From NCBI GenBank assembly GCA_001465935.1, contig LNKV01000020.1:751252-815251 (forward strand): a stretch of 64,000 nt of DNA, given 5' to 3'. Origin of the DNA: Clarireedia homoeocarpa (Eukaryota; Ascomycota; Leotiomycetes; Helotiales; Rutstroemiaceae). The translations under genes were made by a program, and so were the position numbers. The first letter of the stretch is position 1. Each line of letters begins with the position of its first letter. Below the pieces are notes generated by a model. That model made no database searches. It saw only the letters and a program-made list of their open reading frames with translations, and was not told where the DNA came from. Positions 1 to 10,836 of the stretch are shown here, in pieces.

Positions 1-342
1 GGGTTCTCTGGTCTATGTAAGGCTTCTCTTCTTGTAAATAGTCTTGGCTCTTTGGTTCAATATTCTAATGTCATTCACCACTCTTACTAGTGGTCTCGTC
101 ACAGCCAGAGTCAAATTGATCTTATTATTTCCTATTTTTCTATATTACAACACTTTCTATATCGCTTGATATCTATGTATCTTACCACTTCGATAAAACT
201 ATTCTATAAACATTTTTATTGAATTTAGGATTCTTTGATCACACATTCTAGTTATAAAAATTATCAATAAAAGCATTTTCTGTGTAAACCCTGTGATATA
301 GATGCTTTATCTAGCACCTAATCCACTAGCTAAGTATTGTAT
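1..342. other. AT-rich intergenic DNA, no gene seen
   Basis: AT-rich sequence downstream of the decayed GH71/subtilase locus. No reading frame of note and no RNA-gene signature is visible. Confidence 0.6.
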
Positions 343-3300
343 CTAGGGAGCTCCGTTGTAGATAGATTTCAAACCTAGAAGGTTCAATATCGCCTTATCG
401 CTCAACATGTATTCTCGCAGCTTTGACGCGGTTGATACCTGGTCCCGAATAGATGTTAACCCAAGGAAATACGCAGCGAGACCCGCAGCCTTGGCCGTTG
501 CCGTAGATGTCCCCTGACCTAGGTAGGGTTCTCCATCCTTTTGGGGAAACTCGATACACTCACCTGGCACGTAAAGGTCCACCCAAGGAGCATAAGCAGA
601 GAAATTAGACATAGAGCCATAATTATTAATGGAGCCAACGACCAGTAAATTCTCAACTTTATTGCTGCTCTGAGAGTCCCCAAACAGGGCAGGAAATGTG
701 TCAATGGGCTATATACATTGGGACTTTTATTAACCCACTGTAACCTCCTTTCTTTTTTCTTGAACCCCTTGGCAGGAATGCTGCGTCAGAAGCTTAACTT
801 TGCTCGGAAAGCACTAACCTGATCAGAATATGTATCGTCATTGCCCGCCGAACATAGTACTAACATGTTCATGTCTGAAAGAACCTTTAATTTGGCTGCG
901 AGCGCATTGTGGCATTGTTCAGATACCCCTGGATAACCAAGTGATAGGCTCAAAACTTTCACAAATTGGCCGCCTTGACTTTCTTTGTCCCAGTCACTTT
1001 GAAGCTGGTCCAGCGCATCGATAAACCACATATGACTCTCTGCCCATTGAAAGACATAGCCTTGTGGTAGTGCTTTTCTCGCAATGCCGTATGTACCACC
1101 AACGACCTAAACTAACATTTCAGTTCCATGGTTATTGATTGTTGGGTCAGCATACGGATTCCATCCCTCCTTTCCGACAGCTACCAGATTAAACTTTTCA
1201 AAAATAGTATGGCCAAAGTTGTCCTTCTCGGCATTAAACTCCTGTGAATTATTGACCAGAATCAGAATGACTTTCGAGTGAAGTTTTTCTTTATTGAGTA
1301 AGGAAACAGGTCCCTACTCACTGGGAGAGTCGTGTCAAATTCTCCGGTATCTATAATATATAGAAAGGCGGTTTCTCCATCGGACGCGTCGCGTACATAA
1401 GTGCTTCTGGACATACCGGAGGGCTGCGAGACGAAAGCAAATTCCGGGACTGCGTCGTCTAACCTTCATCTCGCTTCTGTACCCTTGTCGATTTCCCGTC
1501 CAGACTCCTCTTGGTCGGTCTCATTGAATGGTGATCTTCCGATCGGACTTGCGTATTGCTTTTGTGTAGATCAAAAGTTGTGCTCTCTTGGACGTTCAAG
1601 TTATCAACGTTGGGGTTCTGGCAGCCATGCGAACAATGGGCTTCGAGTTTCATGATCTAGAGCCTAGAGTTAGCACATTCTTCCCGTTTTCCCTCCTCTC
1701 TACCATCCCTCTCCTAAATGCTATAGGCGCACGAATTAACATGAGAACGAGACTGTACCTGTGGATTATCGTAGTCCTTGGTGGCTTCAACTAAGGTGAG
1801 GAAAGACCTGAAGTACATAGTGGGGTTTGGGTTATTGACGGAAATATGCTCATCGGTCATCGCGTCGAATGACAGTAGTAGTTCCCGGAGGCTGTCTACT
1901 TTGTTCCCATTTAACGGCCAGACAACCCACTCTGATTTCTGGTCAAGCTCTTCCTTGCACAAGGCCGTAAGATTGTCGACTTGCTTGTTATCCAAGGCAA
2001 GCGTGCTATTCTCTCCAACGGCTGTTCCGAAATTTATCGGGAATGTGCCACTGGGCACGAGCGAGGTATAGTTAGATTCGATGGACATGCAGGTCTTTAG
2101 AACACCATATACCGCAGCCTCCATAGCTACCTTGGGCACACGGTTGACGGCGATGGTGCGCGCAGTTGGCTGTTTCATCTGGCTAAGTGTGAGAATGGGT
2201 TCCATAGCATTCTCCACTGATACCTCCACAGGACTCGTAATCGATAAATGAGGGCATTCCCAAATCGAGGAATGATCCTCAAACGCCAAGATGGCTTCAT
2301 TTTGCATTTGTCAGCCATGGAAGATGTCAGAATCAAGAATTTACTACAGTTTGAGGATATAAAACTCCCTTCAAACTGCCATGTAGTTAGAATTAAGCAG
2401 ATAGATCAGTTTTTATCAAGTTTTATCACCTCGTGCCATTGCTCTAGTTTTCACACTAAGTAATCCTCCCTCAATTGTAATGACAGCAGCTAATACTATG
2501 AATGGAACGAATCGCTTTTCAGCAGTCGTCAGCGCCACATCTATCAGCGAACCTGGGTAGGCTTTGTAAACGAAGTTCTTTCCGGTATTCTTGAAATGAA
2601 GACTGTGAGCTCGGCCCTTGTATGTGCCCTCGCCTACTGGAACCCATTCTTGGCTGGGCGCTTCAGCCTGTAATCGACAGTGCGTAGAACAATTATCTTG
2701 GGCTTGCCAGTCTGGCAGTGTAGCATAGGTGTAATGACCGGAACTAGAAATGTCTCTGGAAGCGACAATGTCTGGATCCTCAATTATGCTGAGCATCAAC
2801 CACTCAACAGTTTCTCCAACGTATCCAATAAAGTCCCCATTAGTGCCTGGTGTTACTATGTGAGAATATGTCAGCTCTTCTGTTTATTGACTGGTCACCC
2901 TGAGCCTATCAGAAATGACTTACTATCGTTACAAACTATACCAGTAGGTAATTCCACGGGATCACTCATATACGAGACACTGATGCTCACGCCCGAATCG
3001 CCTTCGAAATCATATCGTAAGAAATCACTAGCAGTATAAGTGATACTGGCCTCTGGATTATAGTTGTCGAGTATGGGGAGCGGCGGGAGAGACTCGGTCA
3101 AGTTAGGATTCCCTACAGCCTCCTCAACGCACGTATTTGGAGATGGGCAGTAACCGTGGCTACAAGTGAAATTGCATAGCGGGTTATAGGTGGCCTGCTC
3201 CATACCCGGCGCCGCATACCTGATAATAAGCGGATTTGTTGTGTTGGTATCTACCGTACCATTTACTAGATATACGCAGGGTTCAGAGCAAAATCCTCGG

Positions 3301-4710
3301 CCACAGGAGAAGTCATATAGTCCCGCATAATTACCTGAGCCAGTTCCTGAAACACAGCCTGTGTTAGATGAAGATACATCGGGACAGTAGCCACGATTAC
3401 ACGTCCATGTACAAAGATCATTATAGCGCCAGTTTCCCGCCACCGGCATGAAGTTTGCGGTGATTCCTGGGGTCTGAGCCGGCAGCAGCACCAGGACGCC
3501 TACAGCTGCACACTCACATGTATCGATTGGACACTATCCATACTTACATGACCATGTGCACAAGTCGTGGAAGTTCCCATCACCAGAGCCTGCAGTGCAT
3601 GCATTTGGGGTGAAGGGTGAGACGGTGGTAATGTTCGTGGGTGTTTCGGTTGTTGATCAGTAATTCGAGTACTTCGACCAGTAGTTCTTACCCAAACCGT
3701 ACATGAATCCGCAAAGACCGCCCCAATTCGGATCCCCATTAGTCGGCCATCCATCGACAGGTGTCCCTCCATCTGTGGGGAGTTTTGGTTGCTTACCCCA
3801 TTGCTGACAGACACACGCAGAGTCGGACACTAGATAATTGTCAGAAACCTTTAGAGACAATATGTGGACAGTAGAGAAAAGAGAGGGAGCAACAGACGTT
3901 GCAGGTGAAGGTATAAGGAAGGGACACAAGTTGAGGAACAGAAAAGAAAAGAGGGAAAGTGAACAAATAAGGGAGTAAAAATATGAAGGGAATGAAACAT
4001 AGTAAACGTACATATCCAAGACCGCAAATGAACTCGCAGAGGGAGTTGAACTTCCCAACCCCCCAACCCTTGATACATACATAATCAGAGACAACTTGAG
4101 TAATTGCCCCGTATTCACCGTATGCCGACGCAACGTATGCATTCCAGTTGGCCATTTTGTTATCGCATGTATGGCTAATCCAAGCCGTCGCCCCAGCCTC
4201 CACCGTATTTACTTCAAGTGCATAGTCGCCGCGGACAAGACGAACTCCAAAATTGTTTGAGTCAAAGTTAGGAAGAGTGAATGTAGCACAATAGAGACCA
4301 GCGCCCCCTTGGGGGATATATTTCCAATCGAGAGAATAACTGTTAGGACCGTACAGAACCCCAAGTGTGTCTGGCGGTGAAGACAAGAGTGCTGAGATGG
4401 AGATTTGATCAACAAGTTCATAAGGCTCGTACTCAATCTGAAGTTGGCTAGCGGTATTGCCAGTCGTATCGCCCGTGTCGCAAGACCCAGCAAACGATTT
4501 ACGATACCACATAACAAGTGATTCTACATCAGCCTCACCCTTACCATTCTTATACAGCTCAGTCATCCATTTGAGCTGAGTGCGCTATCCGTCATGTGGT
4601 ATGTTTTTAATATAGTTATAAGGTGCTTTGTCGACACGAAAGAGCTCGTATTGTGTGTCGTCCAGAGGCCCAATATAAGCAGGATGTCGTTCTGCGCCAC
4701 CCAATCTGTC
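343..4710 (-). pseudogene. Decayed chimeric GH71 glucanase / Cys-rich repeat / subtilisin-like gene
   Basis: Read on the minus strand, this starts inside the end of a GH71 (alpha-1,3-glucanase, mutanase) catalytic domain: YIGPL and then APYNYIKNIPHDG near 4590-4670, followed by LKWMTELYK and the TTGNTASQLQ block of the GH71 accessory domain (about 3990-4566). Next come Cys-rich repeats of the CNFTCSHGYCP / CTWTCNRGYCP type (about 2900-3790), resembling the small C-terminal modules of GH71 proteins. After a middle section (about 1714-2800) there is an S8 subtilase with visible Asp (IIDTG, about 1335), His (NNHGT, about 1125), SAGN (about 840) and Ser (GTSTATAKAAG, about 480) motifs. The GH71 barrel upstream is missing. 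In-frame TAG codons interrupt PHDGW (4585-4587), a repeat at the usual Tyr of GYC (3534-3536) and the subtilase just after HGT (1107-1109). The frame also shifts near 1300. Some breaks could be bridged by short introns (a 42-bp candidate would remove the second TAG), but the missing 5' part and several stops favour a pseudogene. Confidence 0.72.
4585..4587 (-). other. In-frame TAG in the GH71 PHDGW motif
   Basis: The reading frame APYNYIKNIPHDG runs into TAG and then continues as RTQLKWMTELYK in the same frame. GH71 enzymes carry Trp at this point (PHDGW), so TGG to TAG is the simplest change. Confidence 0.7.
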
Positions 4711-4912
4711 TCATCTGCACAGCACTTGCCTTCCTTTCCTCAGTTACAAAAACAGAGGCCAAGGCTAGAGTCAAAATAATCTTATCATTTCTTATCTTTC
4801 CATTATCTCTATTTCAAACCCATAAGCATAAGGTATCCTATCCTATCCTACACATTGCCTTCATCGCTCGTTTCCTATCATTTATATTCAGAAAAACACC
4901 CATGAACACCTC
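4711..4912. other. Junction DNA between the GH71 remnant and the zinc transporter
   Basis: The minus-strand frame expected to encode the GH71 barrel has stops and no recognisable family sequence, so the glucanase gene appears cut off here. The remainder is AT-rich and serves as 3' flank of the zinc transporter gene. Confidence 0.5.
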
Positions 4913-6756
4913 TCACGACATGGTCTGAGAAAATCTTGAACTAGTGTTGGAGCGCCCACTACCCCCGCACCAGCAGGTCGCATCCCCATTTTTTTCTACC
5001 TGAACCACCACATCCACACCATTGCTCAACAAGAACGCGCGAGTCCTAGTCAAGACATCCTCTAGGTCCGATCCTCGAGTAGCAACTACGTGCATGACAC
5101 CCAAGATCGATTCCTTCTCGCTCAAGGCATTTTTATCCCCCAGCCAGAATCGCGGTACAGTATAGCTTTGTACTCCCCGGAGGTCGCTAACACCAGCAAG
5201 GGTGTTTCGTAGATTATACTCGACATCGTCCGGGACTGTAAGCAAGAGTTTCCTTGCGCTGCTCTTGACCAAGGGTATCGAGGACAGAAAGATTAAAATA
5301 GCGATAAGGCATGATGCAAGAGGATCCCAACCTGACCATCCCACAAAATGAATCAGGATTGTGGAGGCAATGACTGCAGCACTGCCCATGGTATCAGCAA
5401 GGACGTGCAGAAAGATTCCTCGCATGTTCTCGTTATCATGTGAATGGCTATGCGAGTGTGAGTGTGAATGATCGTCATGTAGAAGTTGGCCACTATTCTT
5501 ATGATCGTGATCACAATGACTATCGGAGGCATGCGAGTGTGAATGGCCATGAGCATGTCCGTGAGAGTGGGCATGCCCGTGATCATGTCCATGATCATGT
5601 CCTGCGTGGCCATGATGCCCGAAGCAAGCCATACCCACCAAATTAACAGCTAATCCTAAAGAACTGACAACGAACAGTTCCGTTAATCGTTTCGTTTCCC
5701 GACCTTCCGCCAATCTTTCTGTGGCCTCGATCATGATCTCGATGCTAATAAGTCTATGAACATGTCAGCAAGAAATTGATGCTCCCATGAAGGATACTCA
5801 CATCAGAAATACTCCATTCCCAAATCCTGAAAGACTCTCAATCTTTCCAAACCCGTAAGGGAACCTCTCACTTGGCGGCCATTTACTTGCTACTGCGGCA
5901 AACAATCCCACTCCCAAGGCCAAACAATCAAAAAACATGTGTATACTGTCACTCAATAGACCTAGAGAATCTGTAACCAATCCGTAAAATGCCTGAACTA
6001 CCATGAAGGCAAAGTTAAGACTACTTCCTGTCAGTCCATGTTCGAAATCTTAATCCAGAAAACATGCCTCATAAAGTAGAATATCCTTCTCGAATCTTTG
6101 CTTGCTAGAATGGTGTGAAGAAGTGGCCAGCGCTGTACAAGGGGCAGCAATAAAGTCGTGAATCGTGATTTCGCCTCTATTGTGCCAGGAGAATGGTCGT
6201 GGTGGTCGTGGTGATTGTGGTCGTGGTGATCGTGGTGGTCATGGTGATTGTGATCGTGGTGGTCGTGGTGGTCGTGGTGGTCGTGGTGGTCGTGGTGGTC
6301 GTGGTGGTCGTGGTGATTGTGATCGTGGTGATCGTGGTGATGTTGGTGCGATTTACCATTCACATTATTTGCCGGAGGTTCGTATGTTGCGAATGAGGCG
6401 CCCTTCTCAGATACACTTGATATTGGAGTCGCTTCGCTATATGGCGGTGACGGAAGAGAATATGCTGTATGCTCATGGCTGTGATTGTGTTTGTGTCCAT
6501 GGCCATGCGAATGAGAATGGGAATGGGAATGGGAATGGCCATGGTTGTGTTCGTGTTCGTGTTTGTGATCATGCTCAGGATGGGATTCAAAGTGCGTGTG
6601 AATAGGTGCATGCAGACTTCCGCTTTGATTCAATGATCTCGATCGGTTCGCAGAGTATTGTGAAGTTCGACTGCTGGGCGATAACGAGTGTGAATGCCCA
6701 TGTCCATGGTGGCTGCTTGTTATTGTAGAAGCCGGCAGAGCGTATGATGAAGCCAT
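4913..6756 (-). CDS. CDF zinc transporter, Msc2/ZnT5-7 type, His-rich
   Basis: Cation-diffusion-facilitator family member, predicted to move Zn2+ into the ER/Golgi lumen as Msc2 (yeast), Cis4 (S. pombe) and ZnT5/7 do. Three exons: 6756-6068, 6020-5802 and 5753-4913, giving 582 residues. The first ~190 residues are dominated by His-rich tracts (HSHSHSHGHG and a long DHH/DHN repeat). The membrane core follows: FYFMSLNFAFMVVQ, then TDSLGLLSDSIHMFFDC, where the Asp/His pairs are the CDF zinc site, then FPYGFGKIE. A second His-rich loop (HGHAHSHGH) separates the inner helices, and HVLADTMGSAAVI holds the second His/Asp pair. The first intron (6021-6067, 47 bp) has a GC donor; splicing exactly there restores the conserved FYFMSLNFAF. 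The second is 5754-5801. The ATG at 6756 is the first after an in-frame TAA. It is divergent from ALG1 and shares an 800-bp promoter region with it. Confidence 0.9.
6021..6067 (-). other. GC-AG intron in the zinc transporter gene
   Basis: The exon ends ATGAG and the intron starts GCATGT, has CTGAC as a likely branch site, and ends GTAG. Removing it joins FYFM to SLNFAF in frame, as in other Msc2/ZnT5-7 proteins. Without splicing the frame stops 15 codons later. Confidence 0.75.
6193..6348 (+). repeat. Coding microsatellite for DHH/DHN repeats
   Basis: An impure hexamer/9-mer array of GTGGTC and GTGGTGATT units. Read on the minus strand it encodes about 50 residues of alternating Asp and His with occasional Asn inside the zinc transporter. 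The plus-strand frames through it are low-complexity shadows. Confidence 0.9.
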
Positions 6757-7554
6757 ATCTTTCGCAGATTATCGAATTGATTGAAGGAGCCCTCCAGCCC
6801 GTATGTCTTTAACAGTCCGCTGCATACGTCGGAATCGTTGTGTCTTCGTGTTGTTGAATGCGCCGAGGAGTACAACAGGACGCAAAAAGCTTGGACTATG
6901 GAGCAGTTTAGATAACTGAGTGGGTATTGATTGATCTTCGGCAGTCCGCGCAAGACGTTTATGAAGGCAGAGAATCTGCTCTGCACGTTGTACTTGTATA
7001 TTCTAAGTCTTGCGTGAGGAGCAGTGGATTCAAAAGAGCGCAACCGGGTAATTATGAGAGGACAGGAAGGTAGTATGAAGACGAAGTACAAGCCATACAT
7101 ACCACCACCACCAAGGAAGGTCAACACTGCAACAATGCGATGCGATGCTTCCCCTGGATCTTGGAAACGGGAGTCTGCTACCCTTTTCAGTCATTTTCAT
7201 ATCTTGGATTTCATCTCACCCAATCAATTGGCTTCTGGTGAATCCCACTTTCTTTTTCTGTGAATAATTCGGGTTTAAAGACCAGGGTCTCACCCGCACT
7301 CAAGCCACACTCACACTTTTACATGAAGCTATATGTCACTAATGCCGATGTCCGATGCTTTTTTCACACCTCCCAAGCATTCTTAGATATATTTTCAAAA
7401 GGGCTGAGTATATGTTGATTGTTTGCGAGACATTCTCTTTGCAACGATATTGTCTATCTGCTAAGCTCAATTGACTTCACATGTTGACAGGCATGGAGGT
7501 TTAGAGGAAGAAGTCTGTCTTAAACACTACCGCGAATGCGCCGAAAGCAACGAC
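6757..7554. promoter_or_regulatory. Divergent intergenic region of MSC2-like and ALG1 genes
   Basis: About 800 bp between two divergent start codons, so it must hold both promoters. A minus-strand frame (7127 to 6720) overlaps the start of the transporter in another frame and has no family features. A possible 3' splice site (TTGACAG near 7490) could belong to a 5' UTR intron of ALG1. Confidence 0.5.
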
Positions 7555-9047
7555 ATGATAGACAGTCTCTTGACACTGTCAGTAATTCTCTCGACCATCG
7601 TCACGATCACGCTCTTAGCAACCCCCAAACGCTACATAAAACATTCACCGCCAATGGCAACGACAAACCATGGGACGACTGAGCCCAAGGTCTCGGTTCA
7701 AGTCTTGGTTCTTGGAGATATTGGACGAAGTCCTCGAATGCAGTATCATGCTATGAGTATAGCGAAGCATGGCGGACGTGTAGACCTGATTGGATACTAC
7801 GGTATGGGCACCGCAGAGTCTTGTTTCTGGCTGCACTTTATTGACGATTCAACACAGATTCGGAATTGCCCACCGCCCTAACTGACAACCCTCTGATCTC
7901 AATTGTTTCTTTACCTCCACCGCCAGCCTTTCTCCTCGACGACTCATTGCCGTTTATATTTGCTGGTCCTCTGAAGGTGCTATGGCAGGTTTGGAGCTTG
8001 TTCATTACACTATGTTATACCACAGACCCTGCGAGGTGGCTTCTGGTTCAGGTAAGCATTATAAAACGTTGTCGAATACTCTACTAACTTCCCTAGAACC
8101 CACCTTCGATTCCTACCTTTCTTATTGCATATCTCGTTTGCTTCTTGCGAAATACACATTTAATAATCGATTGGCACAATTATGGATGGACGATACTTGC
8201 AGGTACTCGAGGTCCCAAGCATATTTTCGTTCGACTTTATAAATGGTACGAATCATTCCTAGGATCATGGGCACCGACAGTATCTTTTACAGTTACCAAT
8301 GCTATGGAACGTCAATTGCGTGAGAAACCATACCGCATAAAGTCTCCAATCTTTACACTTCACGATCGACCGGCTGCTATCTTCCAGCCCATCACCGATC
8401 AAGCAAAGCGACGTGAATTTCTCGAGAGGTTACCTGAAACAAAAGACTATGCTGATGCCATAATGAGTGGTAAATTACGGTTGTTGGTGAGTAGTACATC
8501 TTGGACGCCGGATGAAGATTTCAGTCTTCTTCTTGATGCTTTAGTCAAATATGGTCCTCTCGCGGAGTTCGACTTGCCCCCTATCCTCGCCATAATCACA
8601 GGGAAAGGACCACAGAAAGAAATGTATCTCAAGAAGATTGAGGAGCTTTCCGAAAGCTATGAATTGGTGAACGTTACAATCCGCACAGCATGGCTTAGTA
8701 TAGAAGATTACGCCTCGTTACTTGCATGTGCAGACTTGGGGGTGTGCCTACATAAGAGCAGTAGTGGGGTTGACCTACCAATGAAGGTGGTCGATATGTT
8801 TGGAGCTGGCCTACCCGTTCTTGGGTATGATGAATACGAGAGTTGGTCGGAGTTGGTTAAAGAAGGCGTAAATGGATGGGGATTTGCAACGGCGGAAGAT
8901 CTAACCGACATTTTAGAAGAGGTTTTCAAGGACCAAAGTGGCACAGAGTTGGCCAGGTTGAAGAAAGGGGCCCTGCAGGAGGGAAGGAAGAGATGGGATG
9001 AGGAATGGGATCGCGTTGCAGGTAGAGTTTTGGGTCTTGTAGATTGA
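7555..9047 (+). CDS. ALG1: ALG1 chitobiosyldiphosphodolichol beta-mannosyltransferase
   Basis: GT33 enzyme that adds the first mannose from GDP-Man to GlcNAc2-PP-dolichol on the cytosolic face of the ER, an early step of N-glycan precursor assembly. Exons 7555-7801, 7858-8051 and 8097-9047 give 463 residues, close to the yeast enzyme. An N-terminal membrane anchor (LLTLSVILSTIVTITLL) precedes the conserved VLGDIGRSPRMQYHA block. Splicing at 7802-7857 yields GYYDSELP, as in the family; the second intron is 8052-8096. IIDWHNYGWTIL and FTVTNAMERQL are characteristic ALG1 motifs. The C-terminal half carries the GT-B donor site with SSTSWTPDEDF, GKGPQKEMY, SSSGVDLPMKVVDMFG and LPVLGYD. The start is the first ATG of the open frame, just before the anchor. 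Confidence 0.95.
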
Positions 9048-9656
9048 TTGGATGGTGGATTGTAAATAATGCCATTGGAATCACGGTGAATAACAAGTTC
9101 TACAGTATGTGATTCCAGTCTTATGGATGGACACAAGGGTGTGTGCTATGATTCTAAATATGTACCACAGAAGTGGTAGATACAAGGCAGGGTAGCTATT
9201 CGTTCGGAGCTCGCTGTCTTGACTTGGAGTGTAAAGCCGTAAATCCGTATGAAATTCTTTTCTGCGGAAATAGCACGAATAGATGACCGGATGTCGGCTG
9301 TGGACTATTTCCGATCAGGCCAAGTGTTTTCCTTCTCGCCTTCCAACTGTTTGATGAAACTGCCAAGCCCCGTATTAAGTAATCAGCTGCCGTCGCATTT
9401 GGGATTAGCTTACTTCGTAGGCTTCCAACTGCTGTGCCACCATCAGAGACAGAAGCAAGACAATGACATTGTACAAGTACGGCGTGGTCAATTACAAGTA
9501 ATAAAGTGTCGTGTTCTTCTTCCATCTCTTTCTCTTTTCCCCAACACTTTATACTCTATTAAATATATTAAATCCCATTCTGTTCCTCCATTGGATCAAT
9601 TCTTCTTTCTTTGCCTATCGTCTTCTCATCGACTACTGCTTGACAACCTCGCCACG
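9048..9656. promoter_or_regulatory. Intergenic and promoter region, CT-rich leader
   Basis: 3' flank of ALG1 followed by the upstream region of the next gene. Pyrimidine-rich runs (TCTTTCTCTTTTCCCC, about 9520-9545, and around 9600) lie just before the start codon, as is common in filamentous fungal promoters. No gene seen. Confidence 0.5.
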
Positions 9657-10836
9657 ATGGTTACAAGCGCTTTCTCTGCTTTCGCAGGACCCTTGGCTCG
9701 ACGAGCGCTTCCAGCTCTTGCCGGTATCGATGCAGAACCTGTTGAGTATCAGATGCCAGTATGGGGTGTCGCACTCATAGCATCTACTGTACTCCTATTT
9801 GTTGCAGCTGACTTCACGGTATGCCATCTCTTCCCCTTTCAATCTCTTGAAGTTCTGGTTCCTAACGTTAGAATAGATTCAATACACCTACAGCCGCATC
9901 ATTCCTACCCTTCTCATGATCGAATCCCCTCAGGAGACTCTCTTCGAACCTGTCAAATCCGATGATCCCGACGCCAAAGTTGACCCTCTAGCGAATGAAG
10001 CTTGCCTTGTCAAACAACCACTTATCACATCTAGCTTCCGATCAACAATTCTCCATCTACGATCAAAAGCCGGCAAGCTCTCTATATTCCGTGGTCTCTC
10101 TGTTTCGCTCGTTTCTGGCATGGTGTACAATTGGTACATTGGCGTCTTCTCGAGCTTCCTCCCTATGATTGTGGCCCCCTTCATCGCCACGGTCCTTAGC
10201 GCTCCATTCTACCTTGCCTGGACCAACATCGTTATCTCGAACCCAAGCCCTCTTTACTGGTATAAGAGAATGCCAACCATGGCTGCGATACAGAAAGTCA
10301 TGGTTCCTACTGCCCATTTCGCCTTGGCTAAGGAACTTACGATCATGTTGCCTGTCTACCTTGCCAAATCTTACGGAATCCACAAAATGCAGCCAGAGGA
10401 CTGTATGAACATGGACAAGCATGAATTCACCTTGACTTTTGCAAAGGCTCTCTCTGTATTGTTCTTGGCTGGCGCGTTGGCATTCTCGATTTACATCCCT
10501 GCGAACGTTATCTTGACCCGCGTTCAAGCATCCCTTCTTGCCGAGAGCGAAGAGACTATCGTTCCGTTCGACCGTACATTTAGCGGAAAGGTTGTTCCAG
10601 AAGTTGGTGGTGGATCTGGTGCTATCGGAATGCTTGATGCATGGAGAACATTTGACCGAAGCTCTCGTATGAGGCTGTTGAAGGCATATGGAAAAGTCTT
10701 TGCTATGGAGGTCGCCTTGGGCTTCCTATTCTTAGGAGTGATGATTAGCGAGGTCTTTATGATTGTTGGAAATGACTTTCAGAAATTCAACCTCGACAAG
10801 GAGTTCGCCGCGATGTTCCGGTTTGCAGACAACTAA
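9657..10836 (+). CDS. Conserved fungal multi-pass membrane protein
   Basis: Exons 9657-9818 and 9877-10836 (58-bp intron, CTAAC branch site) give 373 residues. The first hydrophobic segment (residues 34-52) is followed by IQYTYSRIIPTLLMIESP. Further membrane stretches lie around residues 120-170 (MVYNWYIGVFSSFLPMIVAP), 245-275 (LSVLFLAGALAFSIYIP) and 335-355. A conserved-looking ETIVPFDRTFSGKVVPE block precedes the last helices. I recognise this as a widespread ascomycete protein. Relatives sometimes carry the label ubiquitin carrier protein, but no E2 or ubiquitin-related motif is visible here. The pattern of membrane segments would suit an organelle membrane protein; the function is unknown. 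Confidence 0.85.

Noticed and set aside
3492..3549. 42-bp intron that would remove the TAG at 3534-3536
   Set aside because: GTAAGT and CAG are present and the frame would hold, but it is shorter than the other introns here and would delete a conserved CPIDTCEC segment; kept only as an alternative.
6165..6605. Gly/Arg-rich plus-strand frame
   Set aside because: Antisense translation of the DHH repeat of the zinc transporter; no start context or family features.
6720..7127. Minus-strand frame that might extend the zinc transporter N terminus
   Set aside because: It is in a different frame, a TAA precedes the chosen ATG, and no splice pair was found that joins it sensibly.
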